64,000 nucleotides of DNA. It comes from Clavelina lepadiformis (taxonomy: Eukaryota > Chordata > Ascidiacea > Aplousobranchia > Clavelinidae). The translations under genes and the position numbers were made by a program. Positions 33,220 through 45,759 of the stretch are shown here, piece by piece (position 1 is the first letter of the stretch; every line of letters begins with the position of its first letter). The notes beneath the pieces were generated by a model. The model did no database searches. It was not told the DNA's origin and saw nothing but the letters and a program-made list of their open reading frames with translations. Location of the stretch: the NCBI RefSeq assembly GCF_947623445.1, contig NC_135245.1:16251501-16315500 (forward strand), in the 5' to 3' direction.

Positions 33220-33339
33220 TGTAGATGCTGCTAAGTTATTAATTTTTCTGGCAAACTTTATAACTTTTAACTTAAAAGTAGCATCAAATTTTCTGCTCTT
33301 TGCTGCAGGAGGCATTTTTATCTTAGAAATTTGTAACAA
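33220..33339 (-). pseudogene. psq/pogo-type HTH exon fragment
   Basis: MPPAAKSRKFDATFKLKVIKFARKINNLAAS resembles the N-terminal helix-turn-helix of pogo/Brinker-like transposases (first 20 residues: MPPAAKSRKFDATFKLKVIK). After AAS the frame is corrupted. Copies with in-frame stops sit at 7395-7500, 29245-29345 and 42310-42410. No DDE domain is attached here. Confidence 0.5.
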
Positions 33340-33812
33340 GAAATTTTATCTCACGAGAATTTGTAACACAGTAGAAAATACGCTACACTTTTAAAAGCGT
33401 ATGTGTAGGAAAACAACAAAGTGGCTGAGTTGTAATAAGTAGTCAGGCAAACAGGCAATTTTGGAGGAACTTTGCAGTCTGAAACAAAAACGCGGCATGG
33501 GCCTATGCACCAAGTATAGACGAAAGTGCTAGTATTTTGGACCTGAAAACTGGTAGTGGGCCAAGATGCCGGCATATACAGAAAGTAAATGATTTACTTT
33601 ATCTAGTGCACTATCATATTGGCCAGAAAAATGGTTCAGATAAACAAGATTCTACTGTATATTATATATACATATATATATATATATGTGATGCTCGTTT
33701 AGCCAATCTCTATTATATTTTACACATTTCAAGTGTACATAGCCATTTAATAATATAAACGTTTTGCCAACTGCAGGAATTTGATACAATAATACAAAAT
33801 AAATAACCAAAA

Positions 33813-36800
33813 ATGGGAGATAGCTGTAAGGTTTTTGTTGGGAATCTTTCTTACGACGCTACTGAGGATGAACTTAAGGACACATTTAGAAATTGTGGTA
33901 AAGTTGAAGATGTGGCTATAATCACAGATCGTGATACTGGCAGAGCTCGTGGTTTTGGGTTTGTCACCTTCAGTTCTCCGGATGAAGCCGAGGCAGCAAT
34001 CAAGGGACTTAATCAAACTGATTTCAAAGGACGTGATCTCACTGTTCGGGAGGCGGAGTCACGAAGAGGTGGTGGTGGTGGTGGAGGCGGATATCGTGGA
34101 AGAGGTGGTGGAGGCGGTTATCGTGGAAGAGGTGGTGGTGGTGGTGGTGGTGGTGGATATGGCGGCGGACGTGGAGGAGACGGATATGGAGGTGGAAGAA
34201 GAAGTGGAGGTGGTTACGGTAAGTCTTGCAGATCAAATTGCAAACCAGTATAAACCTGCTACTGCTATAAAATATTTAACAAAGCCAAGAGCTTTTGCTT
34301 TTCACTAACCAGGATATATACCGTATCTTTTATATAATATATATATAATAATATTTTGTTAGTAGCAATAATGCTTAGCTGTTGTTTAGCTTTTAGAAGA
34401 TGTTTTTTCATATGCTTACTAAAAAAACATGTAAGTTATGGGACTGGACATACTTATTTTGGGCCGAAATAATCATATTATTATTTGTTCTTTTGTGAAC
34501 AATCCAAGCGTAAAATATCATATAGACCAAGTGGATATTTTCACAAGCACTTAGAAATGTCCCCAAGGGTGACACACATCAGGAGTTATGTGTTTGACAG
34601 GGATTTAAATGACGAGGTAAGAGGGCCAATTTAACATTTCACTTTTTATTCCAGCATCCCTCGTTAAATTAAGCGAATTGTTATTTATTTGCTTAGGCCG
34701 TAACTCTACATAATTATTTATACGGCCATATTTTATTAATTTGTGTTTAAATTTTGTTGTTTTAAGGGTGAAAAGTGATGACATATCGCAAAAACACAAT
34801 TTAGATTAGGCGCTTAGCCTTTTTCCATTTTTTTGCCTGAAATTTTCTTAGCGGAGAGCTTTTACCCTGGTATACAGTACTAAATTGATGCTTTATATTG
34901 TAAATGTTTTGCTGATAGCCAAATATTGGTGCATTGAGTTTTAATGCATATATGATATTTTAAGTATTTTGCTCACATAAACGAACCTTAGACTGTTGTT
35001 TTTACGTTCAATGCACCAGGTTATGTGTTGACATACCAAGGCCAAATTTGCTGGCTGAGTCTTAATTATAACAACTTAGACTTGGCCATATCAAGTAATT
35101 TCAATTCTCTTCTGTCCCAACCCTAACAGTAGTTATTGGATATAATATTATGCTTATGTATATACAGTCGAAATCGGTTAATCGCATAGTCAATTTGCCA
35201 AGCTTTTTTATGCGATTAACCGATGTATGCATTTCCTACATTTTCTCCGCTATTCTCTTTTTTAAACACCGGCGCACGCATTCTTGCTCCTCCGCCGATT
35301 TTTTGGAATGACACAATGCATTATGACGCAACAAGTGAGCTTCCTTCTTTTCGATTTCGACACGTGGTTTGCGCTTTGCGACGTAACAATCCTTAAATAA
35401 AAATTAGTCTTGTTGTTCTATTGTGATGTAACGATCCGTAACAATCCTTAAATGAAACGTAGTTTTGTGGTTCATAATCACTGTAGAGAAGGCCTTTTTT
35501 CGATTTTTGTTTATTGGTGAAGATAATCTTCAGCAACTTAACACTTCATCAAAGGAAATATGCGGTTAAGTGATACAAGTCTACAAATCAATCAAGAATT
35601 CCTATTCGATTAACCGATTTATACGATTAACCCTTATGCGATTAACCGTTGAATTTTTTTCACAAGTGAATGGGAATGGTTTGGGATTATGCAATGCTAT
35701 GCGATTAACCGATGTATGCGATTAACCGATATGCGATTAACCGATTTCGACTGTACTAGGTTTTCAAACTTTCTTTGTTTTTTTTTTAAAATATAACATT
35801 ATAACAGTTCATGTTAATTTTAGTCACAATAAATGGTTAATTTGGCTGCTCAAAATATATCTCATGGATCTATTGCGCTTTGCACTAAATGGCATTTTCA
35901 TTTTTGTTATATTTATTTTATATAAATATTTTAGGGTTTTATACAAAAAAATTAGACTATAGTGTAAAACATCCCAAATTTAGACATATCATTAGTTTGT
36001 GCTAACTAGGCATGCTGTTGAGATTAAACCTTGTTAATTATTGCTTAATAGATTGTTCGTTAGTCTGACTCCATTGATATCGCATTCATTAATCCCTGAT
36101 AGCTTAGTTCAGCATTATAGTACAAAAACCAAACTGTCAATGTCTTTAATATTGATATATTTTGATTCTCAATGAAACAGTTTCTGTTTTCAGAGCACGG
36201 AATAGAGTTGCATTCAGTAGACTGTTAATACTCGACTCAACAATTGAGAACTAGCGCATTGAGCGAATGACGTGATTCGTAAGTAATCAAAACTGGGTCG
36301 CGTATTTTAAACACCAAAATATAGCCCAACACTTGTTGATAAACACACGAAACAGAACACAAATAACATCATAACATATCATCAGATCTGCACGAGAATT
36401 ATGACCATACATGTTGGGTGTTGGGTATGATTGTCGCAATTATATAGGGCTAATTATGACAATAAACACAAATTCTCGACAGTCCAAATGTTGGGCTTTT
36501 CTAAACAAGATCTATCTATCACTGTGTTACACAAATAATGACTTTTGCTTATTATAGTATGTTTGCTAATGGTTCTGAGATGTTATGTAATGAATGGTAT
36601 AGGTTAGTAAGATTTAAAACAGATTTGAAACCCAAACATATCTCACGACACATTGCACCTAAATACTGTAGATTTTTCCGTAAATTTAAAAGTTTGTCAC
36701 AATCGCACCCAACACACATTATTTGCATGTGATTTTCCATGTGAAGTTTGAAAAGTGGTTTGTTACATGTATTACAGTAAATTATCCATTATGGCGACAC

Positions 36801-37493
36801 TTTGTGCCCTAGTTTTAGGCTAAATGTTATGGTGGCACTAAAGGCCAAAGTGATTTTACTGTTTGCATTAAAAGCTTGACACTGAAATATCGGGGTTAGC
36901 TGATGATTATACTTTTTGGCGTTTTCAGTTGGGAAAAAACAGATTTGTACTTTTCTGCTTAGTTTCGACTATACGGTAGACTCCTATTATTATGACCACA
37001 TTGGGACCAGACCATATTAGTTATTATATCTGAATGGCCACAATGACCGAAATTGTTATAGTGCCGTGTTTAACCCCACTAGGTTTGGTACGGTTAGGCT
37101 CAAAATGGCAAAAACATCAAATTTGTCATTTATTTCATTAAGATTAAAGAGAATCATTAAAGTAAACGTAAGTAGATGAAATAAGAATACATGTGGGATA
37201 ATTGCAACTGTCAAGTTGCATGTCTGCCATAAAAAATTAATAAAAAGTCCCAAAAAATGGTCAATATATCCAAAGACTGGTCATAGTAAACAGAATTTTA
37301 TGTGGCAAAATTCATGATCAGACCAAAATGGTCATGTACAGTGCATGGTCTTATTAAGCAGACTACACTGTACTCTGAGAAGTTTTATCAAGACAACCTA
37401 TTTTTGTTGGTGCTTTCTATTAAACAAAACCCTTATGTTGCAGGTGGTGGCGGCGGCGGCAACTACGATGGAGGCAGATATGACAACTATTGA
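33813..37493 (+). CDS. Glycine-rich RNA-binding protein, CIRBP/RBM3-like (copy 5; exons 33813-34218 and 37444-37493)
   Basis: Predicted 151 residues, the longest Gly-rich tail in the cluster owing to expanded GGT runs (34070-34160), including two YRGRGGGG units. RNP2 and RNP1 are intact. The helix is LKDTFRN although this is a + cassette, unlike copies 8601 and 43353. Donor G|GTAAGT at 34219, acceptor TTATGTTGCAG before 37444, and the normal NYDGGRYDNY end. The TATA box is TATAAAC (33754) and a (TA)n run lies at 33660-33686. The 3225 bp intron contains a TA-flanked MITE. Poly(A) signal at 38064. Confidence 0.85.
35165..35753. mobile_element. TA-flanked MITE in the intron of RRM copy 5
   Basis: Starts CAGTCGAAATCGGTTAATCG and ends as its inverted complement, CGATTAACCGATTTCGACTG. 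TA on both sides (35163-35164, 35754-35755). Multiple internal GCGATTAACCG subrepeats near the right end. Sister introns (9850, 18570, 50962) have the uninterrupted site. A second, longer member is at 60017-61104. Confidence 0.85.
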
Positions 37494-37573
37494 TTGCCAA
37501 TTACAGTACATACTAAGCAATTCATTTGAAATGTTTTACATATACTTTCTGCCAAAGCAATTCGGGTTGGCAT

Positions 37574-37834
37574 CTATAGTTTTAAGCTCCTAATATGTTG
37601 TGCACTATCATATGGGCCACCTGTATATGGATATAAACTACAATCATTTGTTTTGCAATGTGTCTGTGCATTTTTGTAAAAGTTGCCACTAGAGCATTTT
37701 GTACATCTTGTATCGTGCTTTTTGACATACCTTTTTAGAAATGTGTTGTAGTATTGCTTTGCCTTTTTTGTCATTCACATCAATTAAAAGCGGAAGCTTC
37801 AAATGGCTGTTTTGCACGATGCTGTAGCCTGAGT
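37574..37834 (-). pseudogene. Terminal exon of the unrecognised convergent gene, frameshifted copy
   Basis: Same acceptor (CTCACCACAG) and stop as the other copies. A run of A residues in AATGACAAAAAAGG is one longer than in the open copies and shifts the frame. The Cys-rich end (TKCSSG, CKTNDC, PYTGGPYDSAQHIRSLKL) remains readable in the downstream frame. Confidence 0.6.
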
Positions 37835-38899
37835 CTGTGGTGAGCAAACAAAAATCATAGCCTTAAGTTGAAGTTTGTACTGGAAATTAAACATTAGTTT
37901 AGTTTTAAAATGTGATTGAATATATCATGAGAAGTGCGGCTGTACCAGACTAGAGCGAATTAGAAAATGTTACTGTACTTTATCATTAGTGTATTTTTGT
38001 ATCTGTTGGAGTAGGCGGTACAAAGCTCGCAACAGAGGGTGTACTGTAGACGGTTACATATTAAATAAAAACAATGGGTGTATGATGTAAAATAGAGAAT
38101 AATTGAATGTTCTAAATTAGTTTATTTCGAATCCTATTTTAGAATAGCATAAAGGTGAAAATATTTAAGCACCCACATTGTTTTCGTTTTGTCTACGCAA
38201 TAAGCTCACCAAATTACTATGGTTCAAACAAGTTGATAATTGTCAAATTAACATGAGGTACAGCTCAGTTAATCGCGATTAGCGCATAGTATTGGAATGT
38301 GAAATAACAATCGACAACATCTCCTGCAGGTGCCAATGAAAACCTTCATCATAAAATAAAACCGGGTCCTAAGATTCGGGAAAAAATACGAAAATTGGAT
38401 GGGAATCTTCTGAGATTCGGTTCTTTAGGTTCCCTTATTGTAGAATGTGCATCTCTATGTGTAGTTAAGGTCGATATTGACTTTGAGTACTGGTGGGTGG
38501 TTGTCGTTCTGGATGCTTTCTTTGTCTTAGGTTTTTGGTCTTATTTACCATCCGATAAAAATACAGGTCTCTTTTTAGTCCATGCAGATCATAACATGCA
38601 TGCCCATAACAACTGGGTTGATCTTTTGACGATAAGTAAAATGATTGATAAATTGAACATGGAGCTAACTGGCACACGGCATCCCAAACTTGTTTGATAC
38701 GTTGTTTCAGTACTATTCACAACAAATTGCCAAGCTTTTTGAAAGTTTTAGCTCTTCCTCAACGCAATTTTAGATACGCTACTCTAAGCTGAAGTTACAT
38801 GTATATTAACACTTTTACTGCAAGGCAAAAATAGATAAAATTATTGTTGGGCTAGAAAAAAGCGTTTTAACAATTCTGTAAGTATTAGGTGCTCTAACC

Positions 38900-39447
38900 C
38901 AGTGGATCTCAACCAGGGGTCCGCGAAACGTTTTCAGGGGGTCCTTGAGAACTTCGAAATTTGCAACATAAAGTACGAGTTTTTAAATTTTTTTTGCTGT
39001 TTATCATTGCTTTTTGAAATAGGCTGGAACATTTGCTTAATTGCCTATTGTGATGGGACAATACGAAAGCTTATTTAGATTTATCACCCGCAGGGAAGGC
39101 CTATTGTGATGCACTAGATTGCGGATTATACGAGAAGACAGCTGGATACAGTGATTTTAAGTTGCTGGAGATTGCACGTAATCGCTTTCTCAGTTTTAGC
39201 TTGTAACTAGCAGCTTGTTGTGAGCAAGGTATAGATAACGCTTTGAAATAAATAAAAATATCCGCATAGTTTGATGTTATTGTGAATGAATAGCGCAGTT
39301 GTGCACCAAGACTATTAAGTAAAACTAAGCAAAGCAACATTTAAGTGCAGTCTCAGAACCCTTAGTTTGCTTAAACTTCAGGGGTCCGCCAACTGCTTTG
39401 ACAGCACCAAAAGGGGTCCGCCAAGATCAGAAGGTTGAGAACCACTG
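38900..39447. mobile_element. hAT-type MITE, TSD CTCTAACC (private to this block)
   Basis: Ends CAGTGGATCTCAACC and GGTTGAGAACCACTG; CTCTAACC on each side (38892-38899, 39448-39455). The sister site at 4248-4257 is unoccupied. Internally it matches 10164-10828 but lacks about 120 bp of its middle. Confidence 0.88.
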
Positions 39448-40544
39448 CTCTAACCAGTCTACCACAAGGCCGACAAAAAGTAAAGGTCACGCAAGAGTTT
39501 GGTTCGTTGACCAAGTGGTTGATTTGTCATTGTACCATTTTTCGTTGGTAGCATTTTTGACGGGATGGATAAGACAACTGTGGAAATTTTAGACTCGGAT
39601 TAATAATTATTTTACTTATCTGTTAACTGTCAGGTGCTTCAACGTCCTACCCAGACAACCCAGTAGTTTTTAACCTTTTTTCATCTGTTTTCCTATTTAC
39701 GCCAACTACCACACCCCAAATTTCCCCATTCAGTTTTTAACAGTTTTTTGGCTAGAGGTAAAGTAAGCCTCACTTCTAAACATAGTTTAATATAACTAAC
39801 CAAACACTTCAACTTTACGATTTTTTGTAATCAAATCAAGCATTTCTGATAGGTAGGCCTACCACGAATGCAAAGTAAACTCAGCTTAGTAATATTTAAT
39901 TCACGTTTTTGCTTACCATTACTTCAAATGTAGGCTGTTTACACCTCTATGTATTCATGAGGATATTGGACAGTTGCTACAATGTAAAAGGGATGTTAAA
40001 CAGTAAGCTGAAGCGTATAAGATGTATTCATTTACGACAAAAGTATTTATGTGAATGGGATTACTGTGTACAAAACGTGAATAAATATTTCCCAGTGGAA
40101 CCTGCAAAATTTTTCACTGGTAGAAAATTTTCCACCACTTAACAACCGCTGCTCTAACCACTCATCCATTAGGCTGACAAAATTAAAATTCAGGCAAGGG
40201 TTTGGTTCGTTCACTATTTGATTTATGAATGCGGGTATCAAAGTGTCTCTATTAACTCTATTGATGAGATTTTTGTTTTTTTTTGGCGTACATGGCATAT
40301 GACAAGACAAGGCGTAAAGCGTTCCAAAAAATCGACAAACTCTTCCTGGCACCTACATCACTGATGATTACTGCATATTCAAAACTAGCTGATTGGACAT
40401 GAGTGACGTAGCAGGCTCTCTTCTACTTCCTCGCACAATCGATCTGTGTAAAAAATTGTTACCATGTACACAGGCCACCAGAACGGGGCTCTGGTCCCGT
40501 GGATGGTGTTCATTTTAGCTGGGTTTTTGCTTTTTCATCCAGAC

Positions 40545-41165
40545 CAGTAGTTCTCAAAGTTTTTTTCCGATTCCTCCATTATCAACCAAAACACCGTCAA
40601 TTCCTCCCCCCCCCCCCAAATCACAAAAAATAATTTCCAAATTTTACACTACCTGAATATTGTCCCTGGATGATGTCTTTTGAAGATTTATCTCAGGAAT
40701 AAAATTCAAAATTGCAAAAGAACGCTCTTACAAAATAACCAAACAAATTTACAAACAAATCGTTGCTCATTGTTAGTGAGAACCGTGGGCCTCATGTTGA
40801 GAAGTTAATAAAGAAAATCGGGGAGAAAAGCGTGTGAGTTTTGCTCGAAGGTCTCCGCAAATATCGTGTGTTCCTCTTTTTTTCATCACTAGCTTACTAG
40901 TTAGTTCTATAAGTACCTTACTAACAATAAAGAGAAAACGATAGCCATTATGAACCAAACACACACGTTTATAACGTCAGTCACTGCACTTAAGGAGCTT
41001 GTCCTCGCGCACTATTGTAGACATCTAAACAACCTCTTCGAGAGGATTTTTTTGTTACAAATAAAATTAAAGTTTTTTTCATATACAGTTTTTCCTCCCC
41101 AATTCCTCCCTGGAATTAAAAATTCCCTCTTTAGTGAGCCAAGTGGCCCGGTTTGAGCAGCACTG
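40545..41165. mobile_element. hAT-type MITE, TSD ATCCAGAC (shared with 5344-5962)
   Basis: Same site and same 8-bp duplication (40537-40544, 41166-41173) as the copy at 5344, so it was already present when the block was duplicated. It has a C-rich run of 10 or more bases near 40608 that is shorter in the sister. Confidence 0.85.
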
Positions 41166-41789
41166 ATCCAGACACACCGGTCGGTTGAATCGGTTCCATC
41201 TTGACGGTGATACAACGTTTATGTCCTGCCAAACTATCAACTTAACTTTTCTTTTGTATTAAAAGTGTTTTAATATTTTTTTAAATTTGGGTTTGGTGAC
41301 CGTGCTGACGCTAATAACTTTTTTATATTCTTATACTGATCGGTAATACATGTTTTTTCCTCGAGGCCTTGTCAAATTTGTGGAAATTATTGTCTTTAAC
41401 TGCTAATATGTTTTCGACCACCTGCGGCAGCACAATCAATCAATCATTTTATTTTTTGGAAAAAGCGTGGTGCGGACGAAAAATCAAAGCCAGTTGTTAC
41501 AAACACGTGCCAATGAACAGGAAAAAGTGGCAAAGCCGAAAAGGCTTAAAAGGTTCTACAGAGAAATAACTTTGATATTTGCTTGTAACTACTAGTACGG
41601 CTACTAAACCTAAAATGTTTCGTCCCCTGGAGTAAAGACGAAATAAAAATTGAAACAACGTGGAAAGGTTTCTGCTGGTTGAGACGAGCCTACGAAGCTT
41701 CTATAGGCCTAGTATTTTAGTCAATATACTTACTGCGGGCCATCGAATAGATCGTACGTTTTAAATCGGCAAGCATGTCAACAAAACAC

Positions 41790-42270
41790 GGCTTGAAACG
41801 ATAAATGCTGACGCTGTCATGGTGGGTACGGTAATCGAGAATAAAGTGTTTCCAGAGGACAACCAAAACAATCTATAAAGTTTGAAATCAAAGCAGACGT
41901 AACCGTTTGAGATGATTTGTAAGGTAAAGGAATGACTTTATCCATCTACTGAAGCTGCAAATGATGGTTAAGATATACGAAAACCCGTTGACTCTGTTGA
42001 TGGACCAACCAGGTCCAAATAATATTTTAAAAGCGTTCCGACAGTGGAGGAAATTTCATCAGGGGTGCTACTGTGTGACGTTGAATCTTCGATCGCCCAC
42101 TGTGGAGGCAAGTCCTGCACCAACCGTTAAGATCTTTACTCATTCTTGTTCAAACATAACGATCAGCAATTAATTTTAAAGTGCCACTTTCACCAGGGTG
42201 AGATAAATCATGATTTATATGAAAAATCTGTCTTCTAAAGTACCTGGTGGCAATACGATGAAAACCTTTT
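41790..42270 (-). pseudogene. Ty3/gypsy integrase remnants (copy 4)
   Basis: Minus-strand pieces of the HHCC region (42260-41960) and a very short C-terminal piece, with the core deleted. Most decayed of the four. Confidence 0.55.
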
Positions 42271-43352
42271 TTAGACACGGCGCCGAGCAGCAAAAGACCG
42301 AAGTCTTTCGCTGCAAACTCTTTAAATGCTGCTAAGTTATTAGTTTTTCTGGCAAACTTTTAACTAAAAGTAGCATCAAATTTTCTGCTCTTTGCTGCAG
42401 GAGACATTTTTATCTGACAATGGCAATTCATAACGAGAATTTGTAACACAGTAGAAAATACACTACACTTTTAAAAGCGTATGTGTAGGAAAATAAAAAA
42501 GTGGCTGAGTTGCAATAAGTAGTCATGCAAATAGGCTGTGATAATATTATGAACTAATGTAATATAAGATTGTGTACATTCATTACAACTGTTTATGTTA
42601 TAGCTTTGAGATTAGTAGACTTTTGCTATTTTCAACTGTATGATATTACTGGTTGCTGGTAATTGTTAACACAACGGAAAGGCTTCTACAGCAAGCAAAC
42701 GCATACAAAAAGGCCGAGACGAAACATGATAGCATAAGTTATAACGGCAAACAGGAAGCTGTCGTGACGGAGTGTTGCGCTTTGCTGATACGACACTTAA
42801 AAAACTAAGTTTCCAAATGTTATTTAACTTCATATGTTACATTAGTTAATACATTATCACAAGGCATATTTGCAGGAATTTGTTTTGTCGTTCAAAACGA
42901 TTATGCTATGAGATATCTTTTTTTCAAAAGCACAATGCATTGTTATGTAGTTGTAGCGTCGCGACGGCGAGCGAATGTCTTGAGACTTCTTGTTGTGAGG
43001 TACGATTATTTTATTGTAGTCTAAGACAAAAACGCGGCATGGGCCTATACACCAAATATAGGCCTAAGTGCCAGTATTTTGGACTTGAAAACTGGTAGTG
43101 GGCCAAGATGCCGGCATTTACAGAAAGTAAATGATTTACTTTGAACATTTAGTGCACTATTATATTGACCAGAAAAATGGTTCAGATAAACAAGATTCTA
43201 GTGTATATGACATACAGTATATAATTGTTATACTTATTTATCCAATCCCCAATATTTTTTATACATTTAAAGTGTGTACCTGGCAAATCAATCATATAAA
43301 AGTTTGCCTACTGCAGGATTTTGATACAATAATACAAAATAAATAACCAAAA

Positions 43353-45155
43353 ATGGGAGATAGCTGTAAGGTTTTTGTTGGGAATCTTTCTTACGACGCT
43401 ACTGAGGATGAACTTTACGAAATGTTTGGAAATTGTGGAAAAGTTGAAGATGTGGCTATAATCAAAGATCGTGATACTGGCAGAGCTCGTGGTTTTGGGT
43501 TTGTCACCTTCAGTTCTCCGGATGAAGTCGAGGCAGCAATCAAGAAACTTAATCAAACTGATTTCAAAGGACGTGATCTCACTGTTCGGGAGGCGGAGTC
43601 ACGAAGAGGTGGTGGTGGTGGAGGCGGATATCGTGGTGGTGGCGGAGGCGGTTATCGTGGAAGAGGTGGTGGATATGGTGGCGGACGTGGAGGTGGTGGT
43701 GGATATGGAGGTGGAAGAAGTGGAGGTGGTTACGGTAAGTCTTGCAGATCAGATTGTTAGCCAGAATAAACCTGAAGTATTTAACAAAGACAAGGGATTT
43801 TGCTTTTCACTAACCAGGATATATGTCTTTTGTATAATATATATATAATAATAATTAATTTGTTCGTAGCAATGATGCTTAGCTGTTGTTTAGCAATACG
43901 AAGATGTATGTTCATATGCTTACTGAAACAACATGTAAGTTATGGGACTGGACATACTTATTTTGGGCCAAAATAATCATATTATTATTTGTTCTTTTGT
44001 GAACAATCCAAGGGTAAAATATCATTTAAACCAAGTGGATAGTTCCACAAGGACTTAGAAATGTCCCCAAGGGTGACACACATCAGGAGTTATGTGTTTG
44101 ACAGGGATTTAAATGACGAGGTAAGAGGGCCAATTTAACATTTCGGTTTTTGTTCCAGCATCCCTCATAACATTAAGCGAATTGTTATTTATTTATTTGC
44201 TTAGTTCGTAACACTACATAATAATCGATAGGGTTGGGACAAGCCATATTTTATTAATTTGTGTTTAAACTTTGTTGTTTTAAGGGTGAAAAGTGATGAC
44301 ATATCGCAAAATTACAATTTAAAATTGGCACCTTAGCCTTTTTCCATTTTTTTGCCTGAATTTTTTCTTAGCAGAGAGCTTTTACGCTGGTATACAGTAC
44401 TAAATTGATGCTTTATAATGTAAATGTTGGGCTGATAGTAGGGTTAGTTCGGATATCAAAGATTTTTACTATCCGGATAACGGATATATCCGTATATTTG
44501 GAATTTATCTAACCGGTTAACCGGATAATAACTGCTAAGTGAGGCAATTATTTTAGATCTACGTACACGCGCAGTACGAGCGAATACGAGAAAAATCACA
44601 TAAATTTAAAGTTCACTGCTTCTGCAACGCCCTCCTTATAAAGCACAATGCATCAATTGTGGAATCCTGTAGAAGGGACTAAATTAAATTAAATTCCATC
44701 TCTTAAATTTAGTCACTTCAAACTAGGTTGTAGTCAAAGCTTTTCAACTGACACTTCATAGACTTTACCTTGCCATGAGAATGCAGTCTTCTATTAAAAG
44801 AATCATTAAACAGAATCATTAAAGTAAACGTAAGTAGATGAAATAAGAATACGTTTGGGATAATTGCAACTGTCAAGTTGCGTGATTGCCATAAAAAATT
44901 AATAAAAAATCTGAAAAAATGGTCACTATATCCAAAAACTGGTCATAGTAAACAGAATTTTATGTGGCAAAATTCGTGATCAGACGAAAATGGTCATGTA
45001 CAGTGCATGGTCTTATTAAGCAGACTACACTGTACTCTGAGAAGTTTTATCAAGACAACCTATTTTTGTTGGTGCTTTCTATTAAACAAAACCCTTATGT
45101 TGCAGGTGGTGGCGGCGGCGGCAACTACGATGGAGGCAGATATGACAACTATTGA
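43353..45155 (+). CDS. Glycine-rich RNA-binding protein, CIRBP/RBM3-like (copy 6; exons 43353-43734 and 45106-45155)
   Basis: Predicted 143 residues: RRM with LYEMFGN, IIKDR, DEVEAA and KKLNQ variants, so the most distinct of the recent copies, then Gly/Arg/Tyr repeats and the fixed NYDGGRYDNY end. RNP2 VFVGNL and RNP1 RGFGFVTF are intact. Donor G|GTAAGT at 43735; acceptor TTATGTTGCAG before 45106. The intron is only 1371 bp because about 1.9 kb of the standard intron is replaced by a 0.36 kb foreign piece. If the intron is retained, the frame stops after GKSCRSDC, three residues earlier than in copies 8601 and 33813. Poly(A) signal at 45729. Confidence 0.85.
44437..44797. other. Foreign segment replacing most of the intron of RRM copy 6
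   Basis: Starts TAGGGTTAGTTCGGATATC and contains palindromic runs (CCGGATAACGGATATATCCG and TAACCGGTTAACCGG). It joins standard intron sequence on both sides, but the flanking intron parts are non-adjacent in sister copies. One end looks like a transposon terminus; no matching second end or TSD was found. Confidence 0.55.
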
Positions 45156-45245
45156 TTGCCAATTACAGTACATACTAAGCAATTCATTTGAAATGCTTAA
45201 CATATACTTTCTGTCAAAGCAAGTCAGGCTTTGCTGGGTTAGCAT

Positions 45246-45505
45246 CTATAGTTTTAAGCTCCTAATGTGTTGTGTACTATCATATGGGTCACCTGTATAT
45301 GGATATAAACTACAATCATTTGTTTTGCAATTTGTCTCTGCATTTTTGTAAAAGTTGCCACTAGAGCATTTTGAACATCTTGTATCGTGCTTTTTGGCGT
45401 ACCTTTTTAGAAATGTGTTGTAGTATTGCTTTGCCGTTTTGTCATTCAGATCAATTAAAAGTGGAAGCTTGAAATGGCTGTTTTGCACGATGCTATAGCC
45501 TGAGT
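45246..45505 (-). CDS. Terminal exon of the unrecognised convergent gene, open copy
   Basis: Open across the exon from the CTCACCACAG acceptor (45506-45515) to the stop at 45246. Same layout as 16181-16440, with changes such as HFKLPLLIDLND and SKCSSG. Four Cys are conserved. It ends 90 bp from the stop of RRM copy 6 on the opposite strand. No upstream exon visible; function unknown. Confidence 0.5.
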
Positions 45506-45759
45506 CTGTGGTGAGCAAACAAAAATCAGCAACCTTACGTTGAAGTTTGTACTTGGAAATTAAACATTATTTTAGTATCAAAATGTGATTGAATATATCA
45601 TGAGAAGTGCCACTGTACCAGACTAGAGCGAATTAGAAAACGTTACTTTACTTTATCGTTAGTGTATTTTTTCTGTTGGAGTAGGGAGTACAAAGTTCGC
45701 AACGGAGGGAGTAGACGGTTACACATTGAATAAAAAAATGGGTGGAGTTGAAGATTTAC

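Larger units (their letters stand above)
38222..42575 (+). repeat. Mosaic intergenic block, full copy 2 (matches 3606-7620)
   Basis: Nearly base-for-base over long stretches with 3606-7620, including the shared MITE at 40545-41165. Differences: a private hAT MITE (38900-39447) and a deletion near 41850 that removes what corresponds to 6632-6920. Both lie between RRM cassettes, so this is part of the same amplification. Confidence 0.85.

Noticed and set aside
33661..33690. Short TA-rich microsatellite near the promoter of RRM copy 5 as a regulatory element.
   Set aside because: It is a simple (TA)n expansion of a run present in the sister promoters; no evidence of function.
34039..34236. His-rich open frame on the minus strand.
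   Set aside because: It is the reverse shadow of the GGT/GGA repeats encoding the Gly-rich tail of RRM copy 5.
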